This document shows positions 1 to 9,180 of a stretch of DNA of 64,000 bases, one piece after another (within the stretch, counting starts at the first letter, position 1; every line of letters begins with the position of its first letter). The translations under genes and the position numbers were made by a program. Below the pieces are notes generated by a model. It was not told the origin of the DNA, ran no database searches, and saw nothing but the letters and a program-made list of their open reading frames with translations. Source of the stretch: Azospirillum lipoferum (GTDB lineage Bacteria; Pseudomonadota; Alphaproteobacteria; Azospirillales; Azospirillaceae); NCBI RefSeq assembly GCF_024170005.1, contig NZ_JALJXJ010000022.1:39282-103281 (forward strand). Direction: 5' to 3'.

Positions 1-45
1 ATGGCGGGGGTGGTCAGCGGCATCGTGGCGTCCCGGTCAGGCTGG

Positions 46-1194
46 TCACCCGGCAAGGCGCGTGAACACGCCCTTCAGGATCGACTCGTAGATGGCGGTC
101 AGCTGGCGCAGATCCTCCACCGAACAATATTCGTCCACCTTGTGCATGGTCTGGCCGACCAGCCCGAACTCCACCACCGGGCAGACATTCTTGATGAAGC
201 GGGCGTCCGACGTGCCGCCGGTGGTCGAGTATTCCGGCCGGCGTCCGGTCACGCCCTCCACCGCCTCGGCCACCAGTTCGGTCAGCGGGCCGGGCGGGGT
301 GACGAAGCTGTCGCCGGAGCAGTAGACCTCCAGTTCATAGGCGCCGCCGATGGCATCGAAGGTCCGGCGCAGCCACGCCTCGATGCTGGCCGGGGTGTGG
401 GCGTCGTTGAAGCGGATGTTGAAGGTCGCCTTGCCCTGGGCCGGGATGACGTTGGTCGCCGTGTTGCCGACGTCGATGGTGGTCAGCGCCAGGGTCGAGG
501 GCTGGAAATGCGCCGTGCCCTCGTCCATCGGGTGTTCGGTGATGGCGGCCAGCATGCGGACCAGCCGCGGCAGCGGGTTGTCGGCCAGATGCGGGTAGGC
601 GACGTGGCCCTGCGCGCCGAACACGGTCAGGAAGCCGGTCAGGCTGCCGCGCCGGCCGATCTTGATCATGTCGCCCAGCGCCTTGGGGTTGGTCGGTTCC
701 CCCACCACGCAGGCGTCGATGCGCTCGCCGCGCTCGGCCAGCCAGTCCAGCACCTTGCGGGTGCCGTTGATCGCCACCCCTTCCTCGTCGCCGGTGATCA
801 GCAGGCTGATCGAGCCGGCGGGCGGGCCGTCCTGCAACCGGCGGGAGACGGCGGCGACGAAGGCGGCGATGGCACCCTTCATGTCGACCGCACCGCGGCC
901 GAACAGCCGTCCGCCCATCACCGCGCCGGCGAAGGGATCGACCGTCCAGCCCCGGTCGCCCGGCGGCACCACGTCGGTGTGGCCGGCGAAGCAGAAGTTC
1001 GGTCCTTCGGTGCCGAACCGGGCATAGAGGTTCTCGACCGGCTCCGTCCCCTCCTGCTGGAAGCGCAGGCGATGGCAGGTGAAGCCCATCGGCGCCAGCG
1101 CCGCCTCCAGCACGCCCAGCGCGCCGTCGTCGCGCGGCGTGACGCTGGGGCAGCGGATCAGGTCCTGGGCGAGGGCGACGGGGTCGATGGTCAT
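46..1194 (-). CDS. dapE: succinyl-diaminopimelate desuccinylase
   Basis: Hydrolyses N-succinyl-LL-2,6-diaminopimelate to LL-diaminopimelate and succinate, a cytoplasmic step of lysine and peptidoglycan precursor synthesis. The 382-residue product has the normal length of the M20 metallopeptidase family. Visible motifs are AGHTDVVPPGD (first zinc histidine), DMKGAI, GDEEG (catalytic glutamates) and GGTSDARF near the C-terminus. The ATG is preferred over an in-frame TTG six codons upstream because the product then begins directly with the family-like N-terminus MTIDPVALAQDL. It lies 89 bp behind dapD on the same strand, so the two are probably co-transcribed. Identification is secure. Confidence 0.96.
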   Translation of the reverse strand: MTIDPVALAQDLIRCPSVTPRDDGALGVLEAALAPMGFTCHRLRFQQEGTEPVENLYARFGTEGPNFCFAGHTDVVPPGDRGWTVDPFAGAVMGGRLFGRGAVDMKGAIAAFVAAVSRRLQDGPPAGSISLLITGDEEGVAINGTRKVLDWLAERGERIDACVVGEPTNPKALGDMIKIGRRGSLTGFLTVFGAQGHVAYPHLADNPLPRLVRMLAAITEHPMDEGTAHFQPSTLALTTIDVGNTATNVIPAQGKATFNIRFNDAHTPASIEAWLRRTFDAIGGAYELEVYCSGDSFVTPPGPLTELVAEAVEGVTGRRPEYSTTGGTSDARFIKNVCPVVEFGLVGQTMHKVDEYCSVEDLRQLTAIYESILKGVFTRLAG

Positions 1195-1283
1195 GGAAGG
1201 TCCGGTTCGCAAGTCATGGCCCCGAACCGACTTTCTGCTCGAACCGGTTTCGGGCAGAAGGTCGGTGCGGGCTTAGAAGCGGA

Positions 1284-2126
1284 TCAATCCCGCAGCAGGT
1301 CGTTGATCGCCGTCTTCGAGCGGGTCTTCTCGTCGACGCGCTTGATGATGACGCAGCAGTACAGGCTCGGGCCCGGGGTGCCGTCGGGCAGCGGCTTGCC
1401 GGGCAGCGAGCCGGGGACAACGACCGAATAGGCCGGGACGCGGCCCATGAAGACCTCGCCGGTGTGGCGGTCGATGATCTTGGTCGAGGCGCCGATGTAG
1501 CAGCCCATGGAGATGACGGCACCTTCCTCGACGATCACGCCCTCGACGATCTCGGAGCGGGCGCCGATGAAGCAGTTGTCCTCGATGATGACCGGGTCGG
1601 CCTGCAGCGGCTCCAGCACGCCGCCGATGCCGACGCCGCCCGACAGGTGGACGTTCTTGCCGATCTGGGCGCAGGAGCCGACGGTGACCCAGGTGTCGAC
1701 CATGGTGCCGCTGTCGACATAGGCGCCGACATTGACGAAGCTGGGCATCAGGATGACGCCGGGGGCGACATAGGACGACTTGCGGGCGATGGCGCCGGGC
1801 AGGGCGCGGAAGCCGGCGTTCTGGAACTGGCCTTCGCTCCAGCCCTCGAACTTCGGCGGCACCTTGTCATACCAGGAGGAACCGCCGGGACCGCCGGGAA
1901 TCATCTCGTTGGCGTTCAGGCGGAAGGACAGCAGAACCGCCTTCTTCAGCCACTGGTTGACCTTCCAGCCGTCCGCGGTCTTCTCCGCGACGCGCAGGTC
2001 GCCGGCGTCGAGCGCATCCAGCGCCGCGTTCACGGCGTCGCGGACGGGGCCGGTGGTGGCGGTGGTGAGATCGGCGCGGTTTTCCCAGGCGGCGTCGATG
2101 GTGGCTTGCAGGCTGGCGTGGCTCAT
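1284..2126 (-). CDS. dapD: 2,3,4,5-tetrahydropyridine-2,6-dicarboxylate N-succinyltransferase
   Basis: Transfers succinyl from succinyl-CoA to tetrahydrodipicolinate, the step that commits the cell to the succinylase branch of diaminopimelate synthesis, consistent with dapE next to it. The 280-residue protein has a helical N-terminal domain (about 1-100) followed by a left-handed beta-helix of hexapeptide repeats (for example GVGIGGVLEPLQ, IGARSEIVEGVIV, EEGAVISMGCYIG), typical of the family. The open frame extends 29 codons further upstream, but the ATG giving MSHASLQATIDAAW matches the family start and leaves room for the TTGACA-type promoter upstream. Secure. Confidence 0.96.
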   Translation of the reverse strand: MSHASLQATIDAAWENRADLTTATTGPVRDAVNAALDALDAGDLRVAEKTADGWKVNQWLKKAVLLSFRLNANEMIPGGPGGSSWYDKVPPKFEGWSEGQFQNAGFRALPGAIARKSSYVAPGVILMPSFVNVGAYVDSGTMVDTWVTVGSCAQIGKNVHLSGGVGIGGVLEPLQADPVIIEDNCFIGARSEIVEGVIVEEGAVISMGCYIGASTKIIDRHTGEVFMGRVPAYSVVVPGSLPGKPLPDGTPGPSLYCCVIIKRVDEKTRSKTAINDLLRD

Positions 2127-2164
2127 GGCGCGGTCGTTCTGCTGTCGATTGTCCAAGGGACGGC

Positions 2165-2194
2165 ACCATGGAGCCGCATCGCGCCCGCTGTCAA
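2165..2194 (-). promoter_or_regulatory. dapD: probable sigma70-type promoter of dapD-dapE
   Basis: Read on the minus strand there is a perfect TTGACA (2189-2194) and, after an 18-nt spacer, CATGGT (2165-2170). Predicted start is near 2158, about 30 nt before the dapD ATG. The -10 box is weak, so this is a pattern match only. Confidence 0.45.
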
Positions 2195-2234
2195 CCGTAC
2201 CCGCGGCCGACATCGGCCGGTTTGCGACAAAGCC

Positions 2235-2972
2235 CTACAGGCCAGCCACCGCGGCCAGCCAGGAGGGCAGGTCGTCGACGGTGTGGTCGATGTGGACCCC
2301 GGCGCCGACGCCGGCCTTTTCGTATTCCTTCTCGCCGCGGACCCAGACGGTGGTCATGCCCAGCGCATGGGCAGGGGCGAGGTTGCGGGCGATGTCCTCC
2401 ACCATGCAGGCATCGGCCGGGTCGACACCGTAGCGTTCCACCAGGGTGGCATAGGGGCGTGGATCGGGCTTCGGCACATAGCCGCCTGCGGCGATGTCGA
2501 ACACCGCATCGAACCGGTCGAGGATCCCCAGCCGGCCGGCGACGTTCTCGGCATGGCGGACCGAGCCGTTGGTATAGATGATCTTGCGGCCCGGCAGGCG
2601 TTCCAGTGCGTCGGCCAGCAGGGCGGAGGGCTGGACACCGGCGACGTCGATGTCGTGGACATAGTCCATATAGGCGACGGGGTCGACGTCATGCTCCATC
2701 ATCAGGCCGCGCAGCGTAGTGCCGTATTCGCGGAAGAACTGCTTCTGCCGCACCCGCGCCTCGTCCATGCCGATGTTGAAATGGGCGGCGATGAACTCGT
2801 TGATCCGGCGGTCGACCTGGGAGAACAGGTCGCAGGACGCCGGGTAGAGCGTGTTGTCGAGGTCGAAGATCCACACGGCGCGGTCGCGCAGGGCGGTAAG
2901 TGGATTGGCGGCGGTGCCGGGTCCGTTGGCGGAGCCGGGCGCCGGTGCGGCGGGGGAGGTCGGGACGGTCAT
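2235..2972 (-). CDS. HAD-family pyrimidine 5'-nucleotidase-like hydrolase
   Basis: A 245-residue haloacid dehalogenase hydrolase. The nucleophile motif FDLDNTLYP, the second motif YTNGS, the lysine of YVPKPDPRPY and the acidic VEDIARNL motif are all present, so the enzyme should be active. The LDNTLYP signature and helical cap with MEHDVDP are those of the SDT1/pyrimidine 5'-nucleotidase group, which dephosphorylates UMP/CMP or related phosphates; the exact substrate cannot be read. The start is the ATG giving MTVPTSPAAP, which leaves a short disordered Pro/Ala-rich leader; a longer frame upstream lacks family similarity. It ends 109 bp before the dapD start on the same strand but appears to be a separate unit. 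Confidence 0.85.
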   Translation of the reverse strand: MTVPTSPAAPAPGSANGPGTAANPLTALRDRAVWIFDLDNTLYPASCDLFSQVDRRINEFIAAHFNIGMDEARVRQKQFFREYGTTLRGLMMEHDVDPVAYMDYVHDIDVAGVQPSALLADALERLPGRKIIYTNGSVRHAENVAGRLGILDRFDAVFDIAAGGYVPKPDPRPYATLVERYGVDPADACMVEDIARNLAPAHALGMTTVWVRGEKEYEKAGVGAGVHIDHTVDDLPSWLAAVAGL

Positions 2973-3193
2973 CCCCCAAGAATGGGGCCGCCGCCGGCCG
3001 GCCGCAAGACGCTTCACAAGGTCGCAGCCGCAGGCGGACCCCTCAGCCAAGCCTTCGCCATGAGGAGTTTCCCGCCTCGTTGGTTGATTGAAGATTAACC
3101 CCTAAAGAGGTAGCATGGACCGGACCTTGCTAGGGTTTGCAGCCTAAGGTTTTTCACTCCGCCCGCTTTGTTGATTGCCCCTCTGGGATCGCC

Positions 3194-4915
3194 GTGGACC
3201 TTCTTCTGACCACCGGTACCTCCGCACCCGATTCAGCCCTTCCCGGCGGCCCGCCCGGCTCCGCGACGCTGGTCGCGCTGTATCCCGGCCCGGCTCTGCG
3301 GCTGGATTCGGCGCTGGCCGTCGCCGAGGCGAATGCCGAGGCGGAGGACATGATGGACAGCGACCCGCGCTGGCTGCCGGAGCTGCGCAACTGGCTGTCG
3401 GCCTCCAGCGTGGCGCCGGGGCTGCGGTCGGTGCCGGTGGAATCCCTGCGCGGCATCATGATTGTCGAATGGGCCGGCGTGCCGCTGCCTGACGGCGGAT
3501 TCCTGCTGCTGGGCCGCGACGATACGCTGGAACGGCAGCTGCGCCACACGCTGACCGAATCGCGGCGGCGCTACAAGGATCTGGTGGAGGTCTCCTCCGA
3601 CTTCGCGTGGGAGACGGGGCCGGATGGCACCTTCGTCTTCGTCAGCCACAAGGGCGCGCTGGGCTATCCGGCCGACGCGCTGATCGGCCGCGACCCGCGC
3701 AGCCTGGCGCTGGAGGAGACGGAAGACCTGCCGATGCCCTTCGACTGCCGCCGCGCGGTCGACCAGACCGAACTTTGGCTGAAGAGCGCCGACGGTACGC
3801 CCGCCTGCGTCGTCGCCTCCGCCCTGCCGCTGTTCGGGCCACAGGGCGAGTGGATCGGCGCCCGCGGCGTCTGCCGCGACGTGACGGAACAGGTGTTGCG
3901 CTCCAACGAACTGGCGCGCATCCGGAACCGCGAGCGGCTGCTGGGCCACATCGTCCATACCCTGCGCGACCGGCTCGACGCCGCCGAGGCGCTGGCCGTC
4001 GCTGCGACGGAGACGGCGCGGGCGCTCAGCGCCGATGGTTGCCGCATCTACCGGGCGGAGGAGGGGGCCGGTGCCGGCGGCCGTGTCTCCCTGTCGCTGG
4101 TGGCGGAATTCGGGGCGGAGCTGCCGGAGGTGGGTGCCACTCTGCTCGACCGCATCGCCAAGGGCGAGGGGCTGGTCGCCGACCGGCTGGGCGACGTTCA
4201 GCTGATCGGCGAGCGGACGGAGTACCGGCAGGCGGCGAACGGCGCGCTGCTGGTCTGGCGCACCGGCGATTCGGAGCCCTGGGACGACGACGACCGCCAT
4301 CTGATGTCGGGCGTAGCCGACCATATCGGCATCGCGCATGCCCATCTCGCCTATCAGGAGCGGCTGCGCCGCCTGTCGGAGCGCGACGGGCTGACCGGGC
4401 TGTTCAACCGCCGCACCTTCTTCGAACGGCTGGAGGAGTCGATCTCCCGGCCCGACAGCGGCCCATCGGCCCTGCTCTATGTCGACCTCGACAATTTCAA
4501 GGCGGTCAACGACCTGCACGGCCACCAGCAGGGTGACACCGTGCTGAAGGCGATCGGCACGCTGCTGACCACCGGGGTGCGGCCGGGCGACCTGCCGGGC
4601 CGGCTGGGCGGTGACGAGTTCGTGCTGTGGCTGGGCCGCACCGACGAGGCGAAGGCGCGCATCGTTGCCGACCGGCTGCTGAACGGCATGCGCGATCTGG
4701 CCCATTTGTCGGCCAGCCCCGAGAAGCCGCTGGGCCTGTCGATCGGCATCGCCGTCCATATCCCCGGCCGCGGCGAATCGGTGCGGGAGTTGACCGACCG
4801 TGCCGATGCTGCCATGTACGACGCCAAGAAGAGCGGCAAGGGCCATTACGCCCTGGCCTCCGCCTATCAGGCGGCATCCTCCTCCGATGTTTCCGCCGCG
4901 GAGCCCACCCCGTGA
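3194..4915 (+). CDS. PAS-GAF-GGDEF diguanylate cyclase
   Basis: Predicted to make cyclic di-GMP from GTP in response to signals sensed by its N-terminal domains. From the chosen start (573 aa) there is an uncharacterised region to about 120, a PAS domain (about 125-240, with RYKDLVEVSSDFAWE), a GAF-like domain (about 255-390) and a C-terminal GGDEF domain. The active-site GGDEF is intact and is preceded by RPGD five residues upstream, the RxxD inhibitory site for product feedback. No membrane segment or EAL domain is seen. The start is uncertain: GTG at 3194 is used, and an in-frame TTG at 3137 would add 19 residues. Its stop overlaps the next gene (GTGA), implying translational coupling. Confidence 0.85.
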   Translation: MDLLLTTGTSAPDSALPGGPPGSATLVALYPGPALRLDSALAVAEANAEAEDMMDSDPRWLPELRNWLSASSVAPGLRSVPVESLRGIMIVEWAGVPLPDGGFLLLGRDDTLERQLRHTLTESRRRYKDLVEVSSDFAWETGPDGTFVFVSHKGALGYPADALIGRDPRSLALEETEDLPMPFDCRRAVDQTELWLKSADGTPACVVASALPLFGPQGEWIGARGVCRDVTEQVLRSNELARIRNRERLLGHIVHTLRDRLDAAEALAVAATETARALSADGCRIYRAEEGAGAGGRVSLSLVAEFGAELPEVGATLLDRIAKGEGLVADRLGDVQLIGERTEYRQAANGALLVWRTGDSEPWDDDDRHLMSGVADHIGIAHAHLAYQERLRRLSERDGLTGLFNRRTFFERLEESISRPDSGPSALLYVDLDNFKAVNDLHGHQQGDTVLKAIGTLLTTGVRPGDLPGRLGGDEFVLWLGRTDEAKARIVADRLLNGMRDLAHLSASPEKPLGLSIGIAVHIPGRGESVRELTDRADAAMYDAKKSGKGHYALASAYQAASSSDVSAAEPTP

Positions 4916-6240
4916 CCCCGCCTGCCAATCCGCGTTCCGAAGCCTTCGACCCCGCCGACTACGAATCCGCCAAGCGGATGGTGCAGAGCGAGGATCCGGC
5001 GGTCCGCCGCAAGGTCGCCGAACATCCCAAGACCCGGCCGGAGCTGCTGTATTTCCTTGCCGCCGATGCTGCGGCCGAGGTGCGGCGCGCCATCGCCACC
5101 AACGCCGGCACCCCGCGGCAGGCCGACCTGCTGCTGGCCAAGGACCGTGAGGTCATGGTGCGGCAGGCGGTGGCGCAGAAGATCGCCCGCCTTCTGCCGG
5201 AACTGTCGGCCGACCAGGCGACGCAGATCGAGCGGCTGACGGTGGAATGCCTGGAAACGCTGGCGCGTGATCAGGCGACCGAAGTCCGCGGCATCCTGGC
5301 CGAGGCGCTGAAGGACCTGCCCAACGCCCCGCACGGCGTCATCAACCGGCTGGCCCGCGACGTGGAGCTGTCGGTCTGCGCGCCTGTTCTGCAACATTCG
5401 CCGATCCTCACCGAAGAGGATCTGACCGACATCATCATGAAGGGGCCGGTGCGGGGCGCGATGACCGCCATCGCCAGCCGGCAGAATGTCAGCGCCTCCG
5501 TCGCCGACGCCATCGCGCGGTCGGACGACGAGGCGGCGGTGACGGCCCTGCTCGGCAACCCGTCGGCCCAGATCCGCGAAGAGACTCTCGACCGCATCCT
5601 CGATCAGGCGCCCCAGCACGAGCCCTGGCATTCGCCGCTGGTCCGCCGCCCGCGGCTGCCGGCGCGCGCGGTGGCACGGCTGGCCAGCTTCGTCGCCGAC
5701 AATCTGCTGAAAATGTTGCAGGACCGCGACGACCTCGACCCCGCCGCCGCTCGCGGGCTGGTGGAGGCGGTGCGCCAGCGGGTGGGACAGGCGGCCGGTG
5801 CTGCGCCCGGCTTGCCGCTCGGCCCGGTCGATTTCGGCGAGGAGGCGGTCGGCGGAGCCGCCGCCGGGCCGGAAAAGCCGGTCGAACGCCCCAGCGACAA
5901 GGCAGCGCGCCTGAACAAGGAAGGCAAGCTGACCGAGAAGCTGATCGAGGGATCGATGGTGGAGGGCGACCGTGGCTTCGTCATGGCGGCGCTGGCGGAA
6001 CTGTCGCAGATCCCGCTGCCGGTGGTGGACCGCATCGTCGCCACCCATGCGCCGCGCGCTGTGACCGCGCTGGTGTGGCGCGCCGGGCTGACCATGCGCT
6101 TCGCCCGGCAGGTCCAGTTGCGGCTCGCCCAGATTCCGCCAAAAACGGCGCTTAATGCTCGCGACGGCACGCACTATCCGATGACCGATGAAGAGATGCG
6201 CTGGCAGCTCGAATTCTTCGGCGTCGAGGAAAAGGCGTGA
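4912..6240 (+). CDS. DUF2336 family protein
   Basis: A 442-residue helical protein of the DUF2336 family, which occurs in alphaproteobacteria; HEAT-like helical pairs are visible as AEHPKTRPELLYFLAADAAAEVRRAIA-type segments. Function is not established. The frame is open 95 codons further upstream, but the GTG at 4912 overlaps the stop of the diguanylate cyclase by four bases, which suggests coupled translation and a shared role, possibly as c-di-GMP effector or partner (inference). The region around residues 300-330 is a Gly/Ala-rich linker, followed by a second helical domain beginning near DKAARLNKEGKLTE. Confidence 0.8.
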   Translation: MTPPANPRSEAFDPADYESAKRMVQSEDPAVRRKVAEHPKTRPELLYFLAADAAAEVRRAIATNAGTPRQADLLLAKDREVMVRQAVAQKIARLLPELSADQATQIERLTVECLETLARDQATEVRGILAEALKDLPNAPHGVINRLARDVELSVCAPVLQHSPILTEEDLTDIIMKGPVRGAMTAIASRQNVSASVADAIARSDDEAAVTALLGNPSAQIREETLDRILDQAPQHEPWHSPLVRRPRLPARAVARLASFVADNLLKMLQDRDDLDPAAARGLVEAVRQRVGQAAGAAPGLPLGPVDFGEEAVGGAAAGPEKPVERPSDKAARLNKEGKLTEKLIEGSMVEGDRGFVMAALAELSQIPLPVVDRIVATHAPRAVTALVWRAGLTMRFARQVQLRLAQIPPKTALNARDGTHYPMTDEEMRWQLEFFGVEEKA

Positions 6241-6271
6241 CGTTTCCAACCGTCTTCAGGTTTTCTCCGGC

Positions 6272-6904
6272 ATGCGTGTCGCCTTCCTCGCCTTCTTCGT
6301 CGTCCTGATCGCCGCCGCCACCAGCTTCGCCGCTCCGCCGCGCGAAACGCCGGAGGAGCGCGAGGTCGCCGCCACCTTCGATGCCGCCCGCAACGCGCTG
6401 GCCGAAAAGCGCGGATCGGCGCTGATCCCGCTGCTCACCCGCAACTCGGTCAAGACGCTGGAGTCGGTGCGCGATGCCGCCCGCCAGCCGGGCGACGCGC
6501 CGGTGCAGCGGCTGGAACCGGCGGAGCGCTTCGCCGCCATGGGACTGCGACGCTACCTCGGCCCGGCGGAGCTGCGCCGCATGTCGGTCGGCGACATCGC
6601 CAACCACGCGCTGAAGGCCGGCTGGCTCGGCCCCAACGTCATCTCCCGCAGTTCGCTGGGGCCGGTGCGGGTCAAGGGCGACCGGGCGTCGGGGCTGCTG
6701 ATGGTCGACAACCGGCCGGCGCTGGTCCCCGCCGACTTCATACGTGAAGGCGGGGCGTGGCGCATTGACCTCGCCAGCGTCTTCACCTTCGGCAGCCAGA
6801 TGCTGAAGGGCTTCGCCGCCATGTCCGGCAAGGACGAAACCACCTACATCGACGAGCTGCTCGACCGGCTGCCGGCCAAGCCAGGAGCGATGAAGGCGCA
6901 TTGA
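6272..6904 (+). CDS. secreted protein of unknown function
   Basis: A 210-residue product with a clear Sec signal peptide (RVAFLAFFVVLIAAATSFA, cleavage after about residue 19). The mature part is mixed helical and ends with a helix-rich segment (TYIDELLDRLPAKPGAMKAH). No family was recognised. The ATG at 6272 is chosen because it begins the signal peptide; an in-frame start farther upstream would put 28 polar residues before it. It follows the DUF2336 gene by 31 bp and may share its transcript. Likely periplasmic. Confidence 0.75.
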   Translation: MRVAFLAFFVVLIAAATSFAAPPRETPEEREVAATFDAARNALAEKRGSALIPLLTRNSVKTLESVRDAARQPGDAPVQRLEPAERFAAMGLRRYLGPAELRRMSVGDIANHALKAGWLGPNVISRSSLGPVRVKGDRASGLLMVDNRPALVPADFIREGGAWRIDLASVFTFGSQMLKGFAAMSGKDETTYIDELLDRLPAKPGAMKAH

Positions 6905-7022
6905 GGCGGAGCGGCATAACGAGCCGGCGGTAAACCTTCCGGCCGCGCCCATCCGCGCGATTGCGGCGACTCAAGCAATTGCGTAGACTCGCGCCCGCTT
7001 CCACCAAGTGTTGGCGCCGACG

Positions 7023-7667
7023 ATGACCGCACCGGAAGAGACCAGCCTCCCGTCAGCCCTGGGCCGTATCGTGCCCTGTGGTGCGCGTTTCCGTGCGGCC
7101 GTTCTGAATCTCGCCGCCGCGCGCGGGATAGGGGTGCCGATGCTTCTGGCCGCCGCCCTGCTGCTGGCGCCGGAGGGGGCCGCAGATCCGGGCCTGCGCG
7201 ACTCCGATGGGGACGCGGTGCTGGAGGTGGGGGAAACCGACGCCGGCGACGGCAAGATCCGCAGTGCACTGGCCGCCGCCCTGGCGCTGGCCGATCCCGG
7301 CGCCCGCATCCTGCCGGGCGAGGATGTCCGCCGGCTGGAGGCCGCGGTGGAGACGCTGGGCTACCGGAACAAGGCGTTGGCCCATGCGCTGCAACGCCTG
7401 TCGTTCCAGCCGCTCGACGGCCGGATCACGCAGGTGCGCGACGCCGCCCAGCTGTTCGGCTTCGTCAATGAATGGTGCTTCGACGAGGATCAGGTGCGGC
7501 GGCGCTTCCGCGAACTGGCGCCGGTCTATCACCCGGACACCGGCATCGTCGCCTGCCGCGAGCGGATGGCCCAACTGATCGACGCCCGCAACCTGCTGGT
7601 CCACCATGTCCGCAGTGTCTACGGTTCCGGTGACTGGATGGCGCGGCGTGGCGGGCCTTCCGCCTGA
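7023..7667 (+). CDS. protein with C-terminal J-domain-like HPD motif
   Basis: A 214-residue protein. Residues about 40-52 form a short hydrophobic stretch (GVPMLLAAALLLA), possibly a single membrane anchor. The C-terminal 60 residues resemble a J domain: an alpha-helix DEDQVRRRFRELAPVY is followed directly by HPD (in YHPDTG) and a second helix RMAQLIDARNLLV. This would let it recruit and stimulate an Hsp70. The usual substrate-binding regions of DnaJ (Gly/Phe region, zinc finger, C-terminal beta domains) are absent. The ATG at 7023 is used; an in-frame GTG at 7008 is the alternative. Its client is unknown. Confidence 0.7.
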   Translation: MTAPEETSLPSALGRIVPCGARFRAAVLNLAAARGIGVPMLLAAALLLAPEGAADPGLRDSDGDAVLEVGETDAGDGKIRSALAAALALADPGARILPGEDVRRLEAAVETLGYRNKALAHALQRLSFQPLDGRITQVRDAAQLFGFVNEWCFDEDQVRRRFRELAPVYHPDTGIVACRERMAQLIDARNLLVHHVRSVYGSGDWMARRGGPSA

Positions 7668-7676
7668 AAGACCTTC

Positions 7677-9038
7677 TCAGCAGACCAGTCCGATCGCCTC
7701 CTCGACGATCGCCTGATCCATCGTGGCGCCGTCCAGCACCGCACCGGTCAGGTCGGCGCCGGTCAGGTCGGCCTCGCTGAGGTCGGCGCCGGTCAGGTCG
7801 GCACCGGCCAGATTGGCGCCGGAAAGGTTGGCCTTGCGCAGATCCGCCTTGCACAGCAGCGCCATGCCCAGCCGGGCGCGTTGCAGGTTGGCCCGCCAGA
7901 CATGGCCGCTCATCGTCTGGATATGGACGGGCCCGAGTTGGGCGCCGGTCAGGTTGGCACCGGTCAAGGTGGCTCGTTCGAAATTGACGCCACGCAGATC
8001 GGCCTTCGACAGGTCGGCCTTGCGCAGGTCGGCCAGCGACATGTCGGCGATCGCCATCGCGGCACCGGACAGGTTGGCGCCGCGCAGCGCGATGCATTGC
8101 AGGATCGCCGCCGACAGGTTGATGCCGTCCAGCTTCCGTCCCGACAGGTCCAGCGCCGACAGGTCGGCGCGCTTGCCGGCCTTGCCGCCGCTGTCGATCC
8201 AGGTCAGATGCTCCATCAGCATCTCGCGCAGGTCGTCTTCCGGATTCTCCAGAGTCTTCGCCAGCACTGCCGCCTGGAGGTTGGGGGAGCGCATCTGCGC
8301 CGCGTCCAGGATGGCGCCGATCAGGGTGGCGCCGCTGAAGTTGGTGCGGTTGATGGCGCAGCCGGTCATGACCGCCCCTGACAGACGGGCGCCCGACAGG
8401 TTCGCCTCCGTCAGGTCGGCGTCGGTCAGGTCGCAGCCGGTCAGGTTGGACCCGGTCAGATTGGCGCGCATGAACTTGGTGCCGCGCAGGATGGCGTCGG
8501 TCAGGTCGGTCTGCATGACGAAGGCGTTGGCGACCTTGGCCCGCGACAGGTCGGCGCCGCGGATGGTCGCCGCCGTCAGCTCCGAGGTCAGGACGGAATC
8601 CTCGTAATCATGGGCGTACATCTCGCCGCTGGAATCGTAATGCAGCAGCGTGCCGTCGCGCAGGTCGACCTCCACCAGCGTCGCCTCGCTCAGCACCGCG
8701 CCGCGCAGGCAGGCGCCACGCAGGTCGGCCCGGCGCAGGTCGGCCTTCTCCAGGTTGGCGAGCCGCAGGTCGGCGGCATAGAGGTTGGCGTTGGCGAGGT
8801 TGGCGCCGGTCAGCCGGGCGCTGAACAGCTTGGCCCCCGACAGGTCGGCGTCGGACAGGTCGATGCCGGACAGGTCGAGATGCGACAGGTCGCGCATCTT
8901 CAGGTTGGCGCGCACGCCGCCCGGCTGGCTTTTGCGGAACGCCTGGTGCCGCAACAGGATCGCGTTGAGCTGGCTCTGGGTCAGCTTGGTTCGCGGGCTG
9001 TTGGACCCAAAGCCCTGGGCGGACGACATCGCCTGCAT
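7677..9038 (-). CDS. pentapeptide-repeat protein
   Basis: A 453-residue protein built largely of A(D/N)LXX pentapeptide repeats (ADLSGAKLFSARLTGANL and many more), which fold into a right-handed quadrilateral beta-helix. The repeats run from about residue 45 to the C-terminus with a non-repeat interruption near 265-300 (DDLREMLMEHLTWIDSGG). The N-terminal segment NAILLRHQAFRKSQPGG is conserved-looking and not repetitive. Members of this family include DNA-mimic gyrase protectors and many proteins of unknown role; nothing here assigns one. No signal peptide, so cytoplasmic. It is divergent from ffh. Confidence 0.9.
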   Translation of the reverse strand: MQAMSSAQGFGSNSPRTKLTQSQLNAILLRHQAFRKSQPGGVRANLKMRDLSHLDLSGIDLSDADLSGAKLFSARLTGANLANANLYAADLRLANLEKADLRRADLRGACLRGAVLSEATLVEVDLRDGTLLHYDSSGEMYAHDYEDSVLTSELTAATIRGADLSRAKVANAFVMQTDLTDAILRGTKFMRANLTGSNLTGCDLTDADLTEANLSGARLSGAVMTGCAINRTNFSGATLIGAILDAAQMRSPNLQAAVLAKTLENPEDDLREMLMEHLTWIDSGGKAGKRADLSALDLSGRKLDGINLSAAILQCIALRGANLSGAAMAIADMSLADLRKADLSKADLRGVNFERATLTGANLTGAQLGPVHIQTMSGHVWRANLQRARLGMALLCKADLRKANLSGANLAGADLTGADLSEADLTGADLTGAVLDGATMDQAIVEEAIGLVC

Positions 9039-9062
9039 ACCTTCTCTATTTGGTTACCCACT

Positions 9063-9091
9063 ATCCTAAACAGTCGCCAAAATTTCGTTAA
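9063..9091 (-). promoter_or_regulatory. possible promoter of the pentapeptide-repeat gene
   Basis: On the minus strand TTAACG (9086-9091) and TAGGAT (9063-9068) are separated by exactly 17 nt, 25 nt ahead of the predicted ATG. The -35 box is a poor match and the predicted leader is very short, so this is tentative. Confidence 0.3.
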
Positions 9092-9180
9092 GGTGCGTTG
9101 ATTTGTGACAAGGATGAGACCGATAACTGCGTCCCGGCAAGGCAGACCTTCGGCCGGTGGGAAAAGACCGCTTGCAACGG

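Noticed and set aside
1..23. ATG on the minus strand at 23 (MPLTTPA...) that could start the gene after dapE
   Set aside because: Only seven codons lie in the window and the ribosome binding site is poor; it cannot be supported.
7677..9038. Dense short repeats around 7.7-9.0 kb considered as a CRISPR or DNA repeat array
   Set aside because: They are in-frame 15-bp coding repeats of a pentapeptide-repeat protein, not spacers between direct repeats.
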